Below are positions 56,701 through 64,000 of a stretch of DNA of 64,000 nt, piece after piece. Source of the stretch: an uncultured Flavihumibacter sp. (lineage in GTDB: Bacteria > Bacteroidota > Bacteroidia > Chitinophagales > Chitinophagaceae); contig CABHOW010000142.1 in assembly GCA_902168225.1 (NCBI GenBank), positions 33,968 to 97,967 on the forward strand, in the 5' to 3' direction. Position numbers and translations under genes: made by a program. Positions within the stretch are counted from its first letter, which is position 1, and each line of letters starts with the position of its first letter. A model generated the notes under the pieces. The model was not told the DNA's origin. It was given only the letters and a program-made list of their open reading frames with translations, and searched no databases.

Positions 56701-58041
56701 ATGAATAGTAGGGTACCCAAACAAATACGCCTCAGTACTGCGCTTTGGTACTGTTATATGCTTGCTTTCACAAGCATATCGGTGTTTTGTGCAGCCCAAC
56801 CCCCACTCAAAGGCATATCTTACGATATACGACCATTCAGAAAAGAAGCCATTTTTCGTAATGATGAAAAAGTAGGTTATGATGTTCGCCTAAAAAATAA
56901 TACCGGAGAAAAAATAAGAGGTACGTTAAAAGCCCTCGTAAAGAACTATAAAGGGGAACAGGTATTTAACCAAGAGATGGGTTTTACGATGGACGCTCGC
57001 CGTAGTTTTTCTACAGACCTTAAGTTAGAAAATAATCTTACCGTTCCAGGTTTTTACCAATTAATGATCGCTATCAATGCAGGTAGGTATAACGATACAT
57101 TGTATTATGGTTATGGGGTAGACCCTGAAAAAATTTACTCAAACGTAAACAGACCTTCCGACTTTGATCAGTTTTGGGAAGACGCGAAAAGAGATTTGAT
57201 AAATATTGATCCGAAATTTCGTGTTACCAGAAGAGGAGACCAAAGTACGAGAGACGTAGATGTTTTTTTAGTAGAATTTCAATCACTCGATTATCAAACG
57301 ATAAGAGGCTGGTTATCTGTACCGAAAGAAAAAGGCAAGTTTAAAGTTATGTATGAATTGCCGGGCTATTTGCAAGATATGCGCCCCGACTCTTTACGAA
57401 AAGATATGGCAGTTTTTAGGCTTAACGTAAGAGGTCACGGTAACAGTAAAGACAATACCAATGCCGACTTCAACACATTTAATATCATCAACCTAAACGA
57501 TAAAAATAAATATATCTATCGGGGAGTGTATATGGATGCATTGCGAGGGTTAGAATTTATTTACCGCCATGAGCACCTGAAATTAGATATTAAGAAAGTA
57601 GTTGTAAAAGGAGAAGGACAAGGAGCCGTTCTGGCAGCGGTAGTTAGCGCCTTAGATAATCGTCCGCAAGGATGTGTATTAGAGCGGCCGGTGTATGTAG
57701 ATATGCGTACCCTGTTTTTCATGGCAGAAACACAGAAAGTAAAACCATGGCCTGTTCTAAACTTTCAGGCCTACATCAATAATCCAAGAAATAGATTGAA
57801 TAAAGAAAACCTGTTTAGAATTTGGGATTATTTCGATCCGGTAAACTTTGCGCCGAATATTCGATGCAAGGTTTTATTTGGTCATAATATGAAGAATACG
57901 GTTTGTCCGCCACAAGCAGCGATCGCATTATACAACCAAATTCGGATCGATAATCGGGAAATATATATGGCGCCAGACGAAGAAGGCATGAACTATATAT
58001 ATTATTCGTTTGAAAATTTTTGGATTAAAAGAATATTATAA
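56701..58041 (+). CDS. Ig-like/acetyl-xylan-esterase-like protein, triad lost
   Basis: This 446-residue protein has an uncleaved or signal-type N-terminal hydrophobic segment (WYCYMLAFTSISVFCAAQ). An Ig-like domain (about 38-140) leads into an alpha/beta hydrolase of the acetyl-xylan-esterase (AXE1) type. It aligns well with the protein at 60120-61988, but the nucleophile elbow is GEGQG (Gly306 in place of Ser), the Asp position before CPP is Asn399, and the catalytic-His region lacks His. It should therefore be non-hydrolytic, perhaps a binding or structural partner. It is the first gene of the terminal operon, 35 bases before the beta-barrel gene. Confidence 0.8.
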   Translation: MNSRVPKQIRLSTALWYCYMLAFTSISVFCAAQPPLKGISYDIRPFRKEAIFRNDEKVGYDVRLKNNTGEKIRGTLKALVKNYKGEQVFNQEMGFTMDARRSFSTDLKLENNLTVPGFYQLMIAINAGRYNDTLYYGYGVDPEKIYSNVNRPSDFDQFWEDAKRDLINIDPKFRVTRRGDQSTRDVDVFLVEFQSLDYQTIRGWLSVPKEKGKFKVMYELPGYLQDMRPDSLRKDMAVFRLNVRGHGNSKDNTNADFNTFNIINLNDKNKYIYRGVYMDALRGLEFIYRHEHLKLDIKKVVVKGEGQGAVLAAVVSALDNRPQGCVLERPVYVDMRTLFFMAETQKVKPWPVLNFQAYINNPRNRLNKENLFRIWDYFDPVNFAPNIRCKVLFGHNMKNTVCPPQAAIALYNQIRIDNREIYMAPDEEGMNYIYYSFENFWIKRIL

Positions 58042-58076
58042 CGCTAATTAGAAAAATTGATAAATAAAAAATACTA

Positions 58077-58904
58077 ATGAAACATAAACTTACCCTTCTC
58101 ATCGCAGTTTTCATTACAGCAAACTGCTTTGCCGACTTTCCGCTTGCGAAAAAAGGCAAATACTTAATTGTACCATCCTACAATTTATACCAAGCAAAAG
58201 GCTATTGGGACAATAGCGGAAACTATCAGAGCTTTAATAATAATGGTCGATTTACATCCCATTATTTTAGTTTATATGGCGGATATGGAATTTCCGAGAA
58301 AGTAGATTTTGTTGCCAGCTTACCTTATGTAATACAACGTAGACAAGAAACTAATTTAACAGAACAAAATGCCAGCTTTGGTGATGCTACACTTGGTTTG
58401 AGATATTTACTTAACAGCTTCGACTATTATAAGTTTTTAAGCATTACAGGGTCATTGATCGTTCCACTTTATTCAAACGCAAGTACAAAAGTTCCTTACA
58501 CCGGCTTTCAACAAGTAGGGGGAGAAGTAAAAATGAGTTTATCAGGAACAAATAGAGAAAGATTAAGAAATACATATTATGATGTGAATGCAGGGATACG
58601 TCAATACTTTAGTTCAGAAGGTCCCACCCAATTATTTTTTGATGCCTTATTTGGGATACCGTTAGATGATTATAATAAAGTTACATTTTCTATGAGTGGT
58701 GTTAATTCCACCAGCTCCCTTAATGCATTTAACCCGAATAATCTGTTTTTAAACAGACAGTTCTCGTATTTCAGATTACAAACCGGTTATGGCAGAAAAA
58801 TTGATCAGAATTATCAAATTTTCTTTACTATCTTCTCGGATATAACCGGAAAAAATACAGGTAAGGGCGGAGGGGGATCAATATCGTTAGTGGCCAAACT
58901 GTAA
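58077..58904 (+). CDS. Small beta-barrel outer-membrane protein A of the duplicated pair
   Basis: This 275-residue protein has a signal peptide (LTLLIAVFITANCFADFP). The rest is alternating aromatic and small residues in barrel-type strands (GKYLIVPSYNLYQAKGYW, FTSHYFSLYGGYGISEKVDFVASLPYV), ending SISLVAKL. It resembles the phenol-degradation (MetA-type) outer-membrane transporter fold. It is a paralogue of the protein at 61985 (ADFP/ADWP mature starts, GISEKVDF/GITRRLDL blocks, FGDATLGL/IGDVSIGL). Each barrel follows one esterase-like gene, so a working pair is likely. Substrate unknown. Confidence 0.72.
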   Translation: MKHKLTLLIAVFITANCFADFPLAKKGKYLIVPSYNLYQAKGYWDNSGNYQSFNNNGRFTSHYFSLYGGYGISEKVDFVASLPYVIQRRQETNLTEQNASFGDATLGLRYLLNSFDYYKFLSITGSLIVPLYSNASTKVPYTGFQQVGGEVKMSLSGTNRERLRNTYYDVNAGIRQYFSSEGPTQLFFDALFGIPLDDYNKVTFSMSGVNSTSSLNAFNPNNLFLNRQFSYFRLQTGYGRKIDQNYQIFFTIFSDITGKNTGKGGGGSISLVAKL

Positions 58905-58923
58905 ATGCCGGGCAAAATCATGT

Positions 58924-60120
58924 ATGAAGTCGAACAGTTATATACCGGCACTTACCGGCGTTAGAGCAATTGCCGCTTTTCTGGTTTTTTTTCATCATTT
59001 TAACCGGACAGATTTTTCCTATCCTGTTTTTAGAACACTCAATGAATTTCATATGGGTGTTACTTTGTTTTTTGTACTAAGCGGCTTTCTTATTTGTTTG
59101 CGATACTATGATACCTGTGAAATAAGCGGCACCTGGTTTAGAAAATATATTAAAAATAGGATTGCACGTATCTATCCGATGTACTTGATTTTAACAATCG
59201 CCACATTTGCTTATTTCTGGATTTTTGGTGGTAACAATGTTCAAAACGGATTATCAGCCCCGGTAATAATTTTGCTCATGAACATTTTTTTTCTAAGAGG
59301 TTTTTTTGATGATTTAAAATTTACCGGAGTTAGTCAGGGCTGGTCGCTAACTGTAGAAGAATGTTTTTATTTTTTAGCCCCATTCTTCTTCATGCATATA
59401 AAAAAAAGAAAGTTGGCATTCCTTTATTTACCGTTGATTTTACTAAGTGCAGGCTCATTGTTAGTATTGATTTTTGGTAATGTACATTTCTTCGGATTCT
59501 TTGGAAATTTTAAATTCATGTTTCTTTACACTTTTTTAGGAAGATGTATAGAGTTTTTTATGGGTATGGGATTAGCATTGATCATTCTGAATAGCGATGA
59601 TAAGATTAAGAAATTCCCTTTATTCACTATGCTGGGAATCTTAGGGATAGCGGGCGGAATAGCCATTATGGCTACTCAACCAATTGATGCAAAAACACCT
59701 TTTGGCCTGTACCAACCTGTAGGTATTTTCGCTAATAATATCGTTTTGCCAATTGGGGTGGTAGCATTCTTCTATGGTTTAATGAAAGAAAAATCGTTGA
59801 TTCGATATTTGTTATCTGCCCCTTTGATGCAATTATTAGGTAAGAGTTCCTACATCTTCTACCTGATACATATTGGATTCATTTCTGCATTGCTAAGTGA
59901 ATTCAGCGAGAAAAGCACCACTCGTTTTTTTGATTGGTTAGATGCAAAAGAATATTGGTGGTTATCGGAGCATATCGATTACGCATTCGTATCGATCGGG
60001 ATGGTCTTTATCTTGCTAAATATTGTATCAATTATACTTTATAAGTGTATAGAAGAACCGGTAAATCTCTATATCCGAAAATCTGCATTACTAGAAAAGA
60101 AAACAAAAAAGAGGGATTAA
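58924..60120 (+). CDS. OafA-type membrane acyltransferase (acyltransferase family 3)
   Basis: This 398-residue protein has about ten membrane helices. The family signature lies at the N-terminus (ALTGVRAIAAFLVFFHHFN: Arg and the His pair near residues 15-26), and MGVTLFFVLSGFLICLRYY and SWSLTVEECFYFLAP follow; the latter is the usual catalytic-region block. These enzymes move acetyl or other acyl groups from cytoplasmic acyl-CoA onto glycans or lipids outside the membrane. It overlaps the following esterase start by one base (TAATG). The combination with esterase and barrel genes suggests acylation of a surface polymer. Confidence 0.9.
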   Translation: MKSNSYIPALTGVRAIAAFLVFFHHFNRTDFSYPVFRTLNEFHMGVTLFFVLSGFLICLRYYDTCEISGTWFRKYIKNRIARIYPMYLILTIATFAYFWIFGGNNVQNGLSAPVIILLMNIFFLRGFFDDLKFTGVSQGWSLTVEECFYFLAPFFFMHIKKRKLAFLYLPLILLSAGSLLVLIFGNVHFFGFFGNFKFMFLYTFLGRCIEFFMGMGLALIILNSDDKIKKFPLFTMLGILGIAGGIAIMATQPIDAKTPFGLYQPVGIFANNIVLPIGVVAFFYGLMKEKSLIRYLLSAPLMQLLGKSSYIFYLIHIGFISALLSEFSEKSTTRFFDWLDAKEYWWLSEHIDYAFVSIGMVFILLNIVSIILYKCIEEPVNLYIRKSALLEKKTKKRD

Positions 60121-61988
60121 TGGGAATGGCAAAAACATATCGACTTTTTGTTTTTATATCAGTTGCTTTAGTAAGCCTATTGCTTACTTATGCGCCTACG
60201 TATGCTTTTCAGCGTAAGCAAAAAACGGAACAGAAAGGCGTTGAAATTTTGTTAGAGCCCAATAATAAAAAGGGTAGCTTTTCTGCAAGAAAGCCGGTTA
60301 AATTCAGAATAGGTTTGCGGAATAATTTTTCATCCGATCAGGAAGGAACCATTGTGTACAGAGTAGTCAATGGTAAGGGGGATGAAGTGCTAACAAGTTC
60401 CTTAGATGTTCGGGTGAATGCACGTAAAACCCTCGTATCGTCGTTTGATGTAAATGTAGATGAAGAAGGCACTTACTCGCTAACAGCAACGGTAGATTTA
60501 ACGGAATATAATGAAACAATTACAAGAGGATTTACGTATAGCGGCCCACCCAGAAAGCCGAAAGATCGAAGGGAGGCACCTCGTAATCCTTATATCCAAA
60601 ATTGGATAGCAGATAATGTAAAGCCGGGTCCACCAGTACCGAAGCAAACACTTGTCAAAGAGGCTGAATCTGCTAATAATGATCAAGAGGAAAACACAGG
60701 TAAAGGAAATGGTGGAGAAGAAGAGGGAGAAATTATTGTAAAACTGAAACCCTCCGAAAAAGATGGGGTTTTCATGAATGGCAATAGTATCAAGTATGCT
60801 GTTAATATTCAGAATAAATATAAAAGCAAGCAAGAAGGCATGTTCACCCTACTGGTTGAAACAGAAGATGGGAAAGAGGTGAATTCAAAACAAGTAAAAA
60901 TTAAACTAGGCAGAAAAGGGCAAAAGAGTTTTAATATAACACTACCCGCTATTACCAACCCGGGTATCTATAATTTAAAAGCCGCATTAAATACAACATC
61001 ATACGACGATACCAGTTTACATGCATTCGGATATCGTATTGCTAATTATGGAACACCCTATAGAAGAGCGCCCGACTTTGATGATTTTTGGAAAAATGCA
61101 AAAAGAGAACTGGATCAAATTGACCCCCAGTTTAAAGTAACACTAGATGAAGGCCTCAGTACCTATTATCACATGGTATATCGTGTAGATTGGGTATCAC
61201 TCGGCAATATTTATTGCTATGGATGGCTTTCTATACCCAAACCCAAGGGTAAATACCCCGTATTAATTGGCTATGGCGGCTACAAAATTCCCTTGAACCC
61301 ACTTTACTACGACGACTATGTAATCTTCACCGTGAATGTGCGAGGCATCGATCCTAAGGTTTACAAACAAATAAATCCGGAAAATAAAGAACAGATAACG
61401 GTTGGCTTAGAAGACAAGGATGCTTATGTGTACAAGGGAATATATATGGACTGTGTAAGGGGATTAGAGTTCATTTATAGCCATGCTGATATGGGATTTG
61501 ACTTAGGAAGGATTATTGCATTCGGTGGCAGCCAAGGGGCTACATTATCATTAATTACCGCTGCTTTAATGCCCGGGAAAATAAATGCAGTAGTTGCCAA
61601 TAATCCGGTATTTGCAGACTGGAAAACTACATTTGATATCGGTCTTTCTAAAAAAGAGCTTAGTTTCCCGATTAAGAATTTAGTTGACTACCAAAAGGAG
61701 CATAAGGGGGTAAAACAAGAAAACATTTTAGAAACGCTAAATTATTTCGATCTACAAAATTTTATGCCCGGTATCCGATGCCCGGTATTATATGCTATTG
61801 GCTTGTTGGATCCATTTTGTCCGCCCGGGGCACAAATTGCTGCATACAATAAGTTAAGTCCAAGTGTTTTAGATAAAAGTGATTTATACGTATTCCCGAA
61901 GTTAGGCCATGAGGTTCCTGAGAGCCATCAGGCATTAGTAAGTATTTGGTTTGCCGAAATGGTAGCTAAAAAGATAAATAGAAAATGA
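60120..61988 (+). CDS. Ig-like/acetyl-xylan-esterase-like protein, triad intact
   Basis: The start at 60120 overlaps the acyltransferase stop; MAKTYR two codons later is an alternative. The 622-residue product has a signal-type segment (LFVFISVALVSLLLTYAPTYAF). Two Ig-like domains (about 35-130 and 180-275) are joined by an Asn/Glu/Gly-rich linker. The AXE1-type hydrolase follows with Ser471 in GGSQG, Asp564 in LLDPFCPP and His597 in LGHEVP, a full triad. It probably removes acetyl or other acyl groups from an envelope glycan. It is followed by the second barrel gene with a four-base overlap. Confidence 0.87.
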   Translation: MGMAKTYRLFVFISVALVSLLLTYAPTYAFQRKQKTEQKGVEILLEPNNKKGSFSARKPVKFRIGLRNNFSSDQEGTIVYRVVNGKGDEVLTSSLDVRVNARKTLVSSFDVNVDEEGTYSLTATVDLTEYNETITRGFTYSGPPRKPKDRREAPRNPYIQNWIADNVKPGPPVPKQTLVKEAESANNDQEENTGKGNGGEEEGEIIVKLKPSEKDGVFMNGNSIKYAVNIQNKYKSKQEGMFTLLVETEDGKEVNSKQVKIKLGRKGQKSFNITLPAITNPGIYNLKAALNTTSYDDTSLHAFGYRIANYGTPYRRAPDFDDFWKNAKRELDQIDPQFKVTLDEGLSTYYHMVYRVDWVSLGNIYCYGWLSIPKPKGKYPVLIGYGGYKIPLNPLYYDDYVIFTVNVRGIDPKVYKQINPENKEQITVGLEDKDAYVYKGIYMDCVRGLEFIYSHADMGFDLGRIIAFGGSQGATLSLITAALMPGKINAVVANNPVFADWKTTFDIGLSKKELSFPIKNLVDYQKEHKGVKQENILETLNYFDLQNFMPGIRCPVLYAIGLLDPFCPPGAQIAAYNKLSPSVLDKSDLYVFPKLGHEVPESHQALVSIWFAEMVAKKINRK

Positions 61989-62803
61989 GTATCAAAAAAA
62001 CTATTATACTACTCCTAATCATCACGATTGTGATTCCTTCAAGAGCCGATTGGCCCGTTGGTAAGGGTAGAACAAGTATGATATTAGCATATGGGTTTTT
62101 CTATTCCTCTAAATATTTTGACTCTACCGGAAAGGTTTCCAAGTTCACGCCAGGTGATAATTTTAAATCACATACTATTGGTCTAACAACCTTGCATGGC
62201 ATTACAAGAAGATTAGATTTAACGCTAGGTATTCCTATCATTATGCAAGATTTAGTAAATAATGGTAAAGGAGAAAGAAACTCAGGAATTGGCGATGTTT
62301 CCATTGGCTTATCTCTTCATTTTCCGTCGGAATTATATAAAAGACATCTTACACTAAAGGCAAATATCATAATACCTGCCTACGAAAATGTAAATACACC
62401 CTATTTAGGTTTTGCTTCAAAAGGATTTCAGGGAGCCATAAACTACTCATTTACTCCTGCACCACAAAGCTTTGCGGTTCTTGAGGGTACTTATACTCGT
62501 TATGTTGATTACTCAGACGGCCCCGAACAGATCGGGGGAACAGCTACTTTCGGAAAGCAATTGAATAAGTACAGTATGATCACATTTAGCTTTAATCATC
62601 AGGTATCCAATAGTATCAGCACAAACTTTAACCAGAATGTATTGGTGAATAAAAATTTTACATCCGGACGATTAACAGTGGCTTATGGACGAAGGATTAC
62701 ACGCATTATTACCCCCTTTATACAGGGTTTCTATACACTTTATGGTACTAATATGGGTATTGGATTAGGCGGAAACCTTTTCTTTATCATAAAGCTTCCA
62801 TAA
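61985..62803 (+). CDS. Small beta-barrel outer-membrane protein B of the duplicated pair
   Basis: This 272-residue protein has a signal peptide (KTIILLLIITIVIPSRADWP). Its strands are similar to those of the protein at 58077 (GRTSMILAYGFFYSSKYFD, HTIGLTTLHGITRRLDLTLGIPI, TSGRLTVAYGRRITR) and it ends GGNLFFIIKLP. The start overlaps the esterase stop (ATGA), so translation is coupled. The same esterase-then-barrel order in both halves of the operon indicates duplication of a two-gene unit. Confidence 0.72.
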   Translation: MSIKKTIILLLIITIVIPSRADWPVGKGRTSMILAYGFFYSSKYFDSTGKVSKFTPGDNFKSHTIGLTTLHGITRRLDLTLGIPIIMQDLVNNGKGERNSGIGDVSIGLSLHFPSELYKRHLTLKANIIIPAYENVNTPYLGFASKGFQGAINYSFTPAPQSFAVLEGTYTRYVDYSDGPEQIGGTATFGKQLNKYSMITFSFNHQVSNSISTNFNQNVLVNKNFTSGRLTVAYGRRITRIITPFIQGFYTLYGTNMGIGLGGNLFFIIKLP

Positions 62804-62826
62804 ATTAGAGAATTAATTTATTCTCT

Positions 62827-63228
62827 TTGATACAACGCAGCCAACATCAAATTTTATTACTATTCTTTTTTATTTCTATGGTTTTGCCGGGATTAACGCA
62901 ACAATCTGATATGTATGCGGCGATCGACATTTCAATTTATCCTCAAAGGGTAAATAGCGACTTTTCAAAAAAACATCCGGTTAGGTTTTTCTTATTAGCA
63001 AAAAATAATTTGAATACTGCTCAAAAAGGAATCATCGACTATACAATTAAGAACTTGTTGGATGAAATTGTGCAAAGCGGTAAAATGGAAATACTCGTGA
63101 ATGCCGGGAAAAAATTTAAAGATGGATTTTTAATCAACTTTTCTAAGAAAGGAATATATAGGATTGAGTTTGATATAAACTTTCCACAACATACTGAAAA
63201 ACAGATAGGTAAATTTACATATCAATAG
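62827..63228 (+). CDS. Stand-alone Ig-like domain protein
   Basis: This 133-residue protein uses a TTG start with signal peptide LLLFFFISMVLPGLTQQ. The mature part equals one Ig-like domain of the esterase proteins: DISIYPQRVNSDFSKKHPVRF, AKNNLNTAQKGIIDYTIKN, ILVNAGKKFKDGFLI and KKGIYRIEFDINFPQHTE line up with the domain at residues 35-130 of the 60120 gene. No hydrolase domain follows, so it is a shortened relative, not a frameshifted one: it has its own stop five bases before the next gene. Confidence 0.7.
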   Translation: MIQRSQHQILLLFFFISMVLPGLTQQSDMYAAIDISIYPQRVNSDFSKKHPVRFFLLAKNNLNTAQKGIIDYTIKNLLDEIVQSGKMEILVNAGKKFKDGFLINFSKKGIYRIEFDINFPQHTEKQIGKFTYQ

Positions 63229-63232
63229 CAAC

Positions 63233-64000
63233 TTGTATACTACCCTTAAAATAGCAACGAGGCTTCTTTTAAAAATTTTTTTTCAAAAGCAAGTTATAGC
63301 AGCTACGGAACTATTTGAAACCCCGGGTCCGTTGCTATTGGTGGCTAATCACCCAAACTCATTTTTAGATGCTATCATAATTGGCGCTACTTGTAAATAC
63401 CCTGTACATTTTTTAGCAAGGGGAGATGCTTTCCAAAAAAAACATTACAGGGTATTGCTACATTCATTACAAATGATTCCCATCTATCGCATGCGTGAGG
63501 GACGGGATAAACTTCATTTGAACGCAACAAGTTTTATTAGCATACAGGAAGTACTAAACAACCACGGAATTGTACTGATATTTATTGAAGGTATTTGTAT
63601 TAACAGCCATCATTTACAGCCATTTCAAAAAGGGGCTGCGCGTATTATAATGGGGTATAAAGGGTCAGCACCACTGAAGATTTTACCCGTTTGTGTTTTT
63701 TATTCGCAAATACCTGCTGTTTTTAATAAAGTAGTTGTAAGCGCCGGGAAACTATTTGAAGCTGATGATTTTTTGAAGGAAAAAAATACAGTAAAAACGG
63801 TTCAAAATTTTAATTCGATAATGAGATCAGCGTTAGCATCACAATTGGTAATGTCTTCAGAACTTGTTAGTGTAGATGCGAGCCAATACCCTGCTACGAG
63901 GAAAATAATAAAATATATTATGCTGCCCATTTTTTGGCTCCTCAGAAGAAGGGTATATGCAGCAACAAAGGGCACTGTTTTTTTTGACTCAGTATTGTTT
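63233..64000 (+). CDS. PlsC-like lysophospholipid acyltransferase, cut by window end
   Basis: The frame is open from a TTG at 63233 to the last base (256 codons, no stop). It begins MYTTLKIATRLLLKIFF and has the acyltransferase blocks VANHPNSFLDA (His-x5-Asp), LARGDAF, MIPIYRMREG, LIFIEGIC (the usual FPEG) and QPFQKGAARI. Family members acylate glycerolipid or related acceptors at the inner membrane. It starts five bases after the Ig-like gene, so it belongs to the same operon. A TTG start is the only plausible one seen. The C-terminal part lies beyond the window. Confidence 0.82.
   Translation, partial: MYTTLKIATRLLLKIFFQKQVIAATELFETPGPLLLVANHPNSFLDAIIIGATCKYPVHFLARGDAFQKKHYRVLLHSLQMIPIYRMREGRDKLHLNATSFISIQEVLNNHGIVLIFIEGICINSHHLQPFQKGAARIIMGYKGSAPLKILPVCVFYSQIPAVFNKVVVSAGKLFEADDFLKEKNTVKTVQNFNSIMRSALASQLVMSSELVSVDASQYPATRKIIKYIMLPIFWLLRRRVYAATKGTVFFDSVLF

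Noticed and set aside
62827..63228. Ig-like protein as a frameshifted esterase
   Set aside because: Sequence after its stop encodes a PlsC-like acyltransferase, not an esterase domain, so it is a complete short gene.
56701..64000. Polysaccharide-utilisation locus
   Set aside because: There is no SusC/SusD pair, glycoside hydrolase or polysaccharide lyase; esterase-like domains alone are not enough.

Overview
The window looks like chromosomal DNA of a Bacteroidota member, most likely order Chitinophagales (Chitinophagaceae-like). The evidence is low G+C content, TonB-receptor, S9-peptidase, CBM9/DUF5916 and DUF2480 genes, a Rho protein with a long low-complexity insert, promoter-like TAnnTTTG boxes, almost no Shine-Dalgarno sequences, and short palindromic repeats of a kind common in this phylum. 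The genus is an inference. No prophage, integrase, transposase, CRISPR array or rRNA operon was seen.

Layout. 1-2.4 kb: small XRE regulator, a three-gene lipoprotein/membrane operon on the minus strand, and a secreted Glu-Ala-Lys repeat protein. 2.4-3.2 kb: a rearranged tRNA-Phe locus holding an intact tRNA-Phe(GAA), a GIY-YIG nuclease gene, a 298-bp-offset duplication, and two tRNA relics in which one structural element is replaced by a TCCGCC-N2-GGCGGA hairpin. 3.3-9.0 kb: membrane sulfatase-fold transferase, asnS and rho. 9.1-16.1 kb: one giant sensor kinase (2333 aa, ten repeated sensor modules). 16.2-24.0 kb: VPS10/BNR protein, S9 peptidase and TonB receptor. 24.1-28.3 kb: nadD, feoA, ybeY, a CAP protein and mnmG, with a parS-like cluster before mnmG. 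28.5-36.6 kb: two amidohydrolase-like secreted proteins, a CBM9/DUF5916 protein and an outer-membrane protein. 36.7-45.5 kb: polA, a fatty-acid hydroxylase/sterol desaturase, then a minus-strand COG3014/LpoB-like lipoprotein group, DUF2480 and a PpiD-type chaperone. 45.5-46.0 kb: AT-rich 550-bp divergent gap with DnaA-box-like sites. 46.0-53.3 kb: nadA, HAD phosphatase, M19 dipeptidase, then a signalling operon (histidine kinase, receiver, receiver-cyclase, HD-YitT fusion). 53.4-56.5 kb: gamma-glutamyltranspeptidase and recA. 56.7 kb to the end: a tightly packed envelope operon.

The final operon is the best candidate for an undescribed system. It contains two Ig-like/acetyl-xylan-esterase-like proteins (one with an intact Ser-Asp-His triad, one that has lost it), each followed by a paralogous small beta-barrel protein, plus an OafA-type membrane acyltransferase, a stand-alone Ig-like protein and a PlsC-like acyltransferase cut by the window end. 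The set suggests acylation and deacylation of a surface molecule, but the substrate cannot be read from the sequence.

The tRNA-Phe locus is the most striking structural oddity: exactly the D-arm in one relic and four bases of the T-loop in another are exchanged for the same palindrome.
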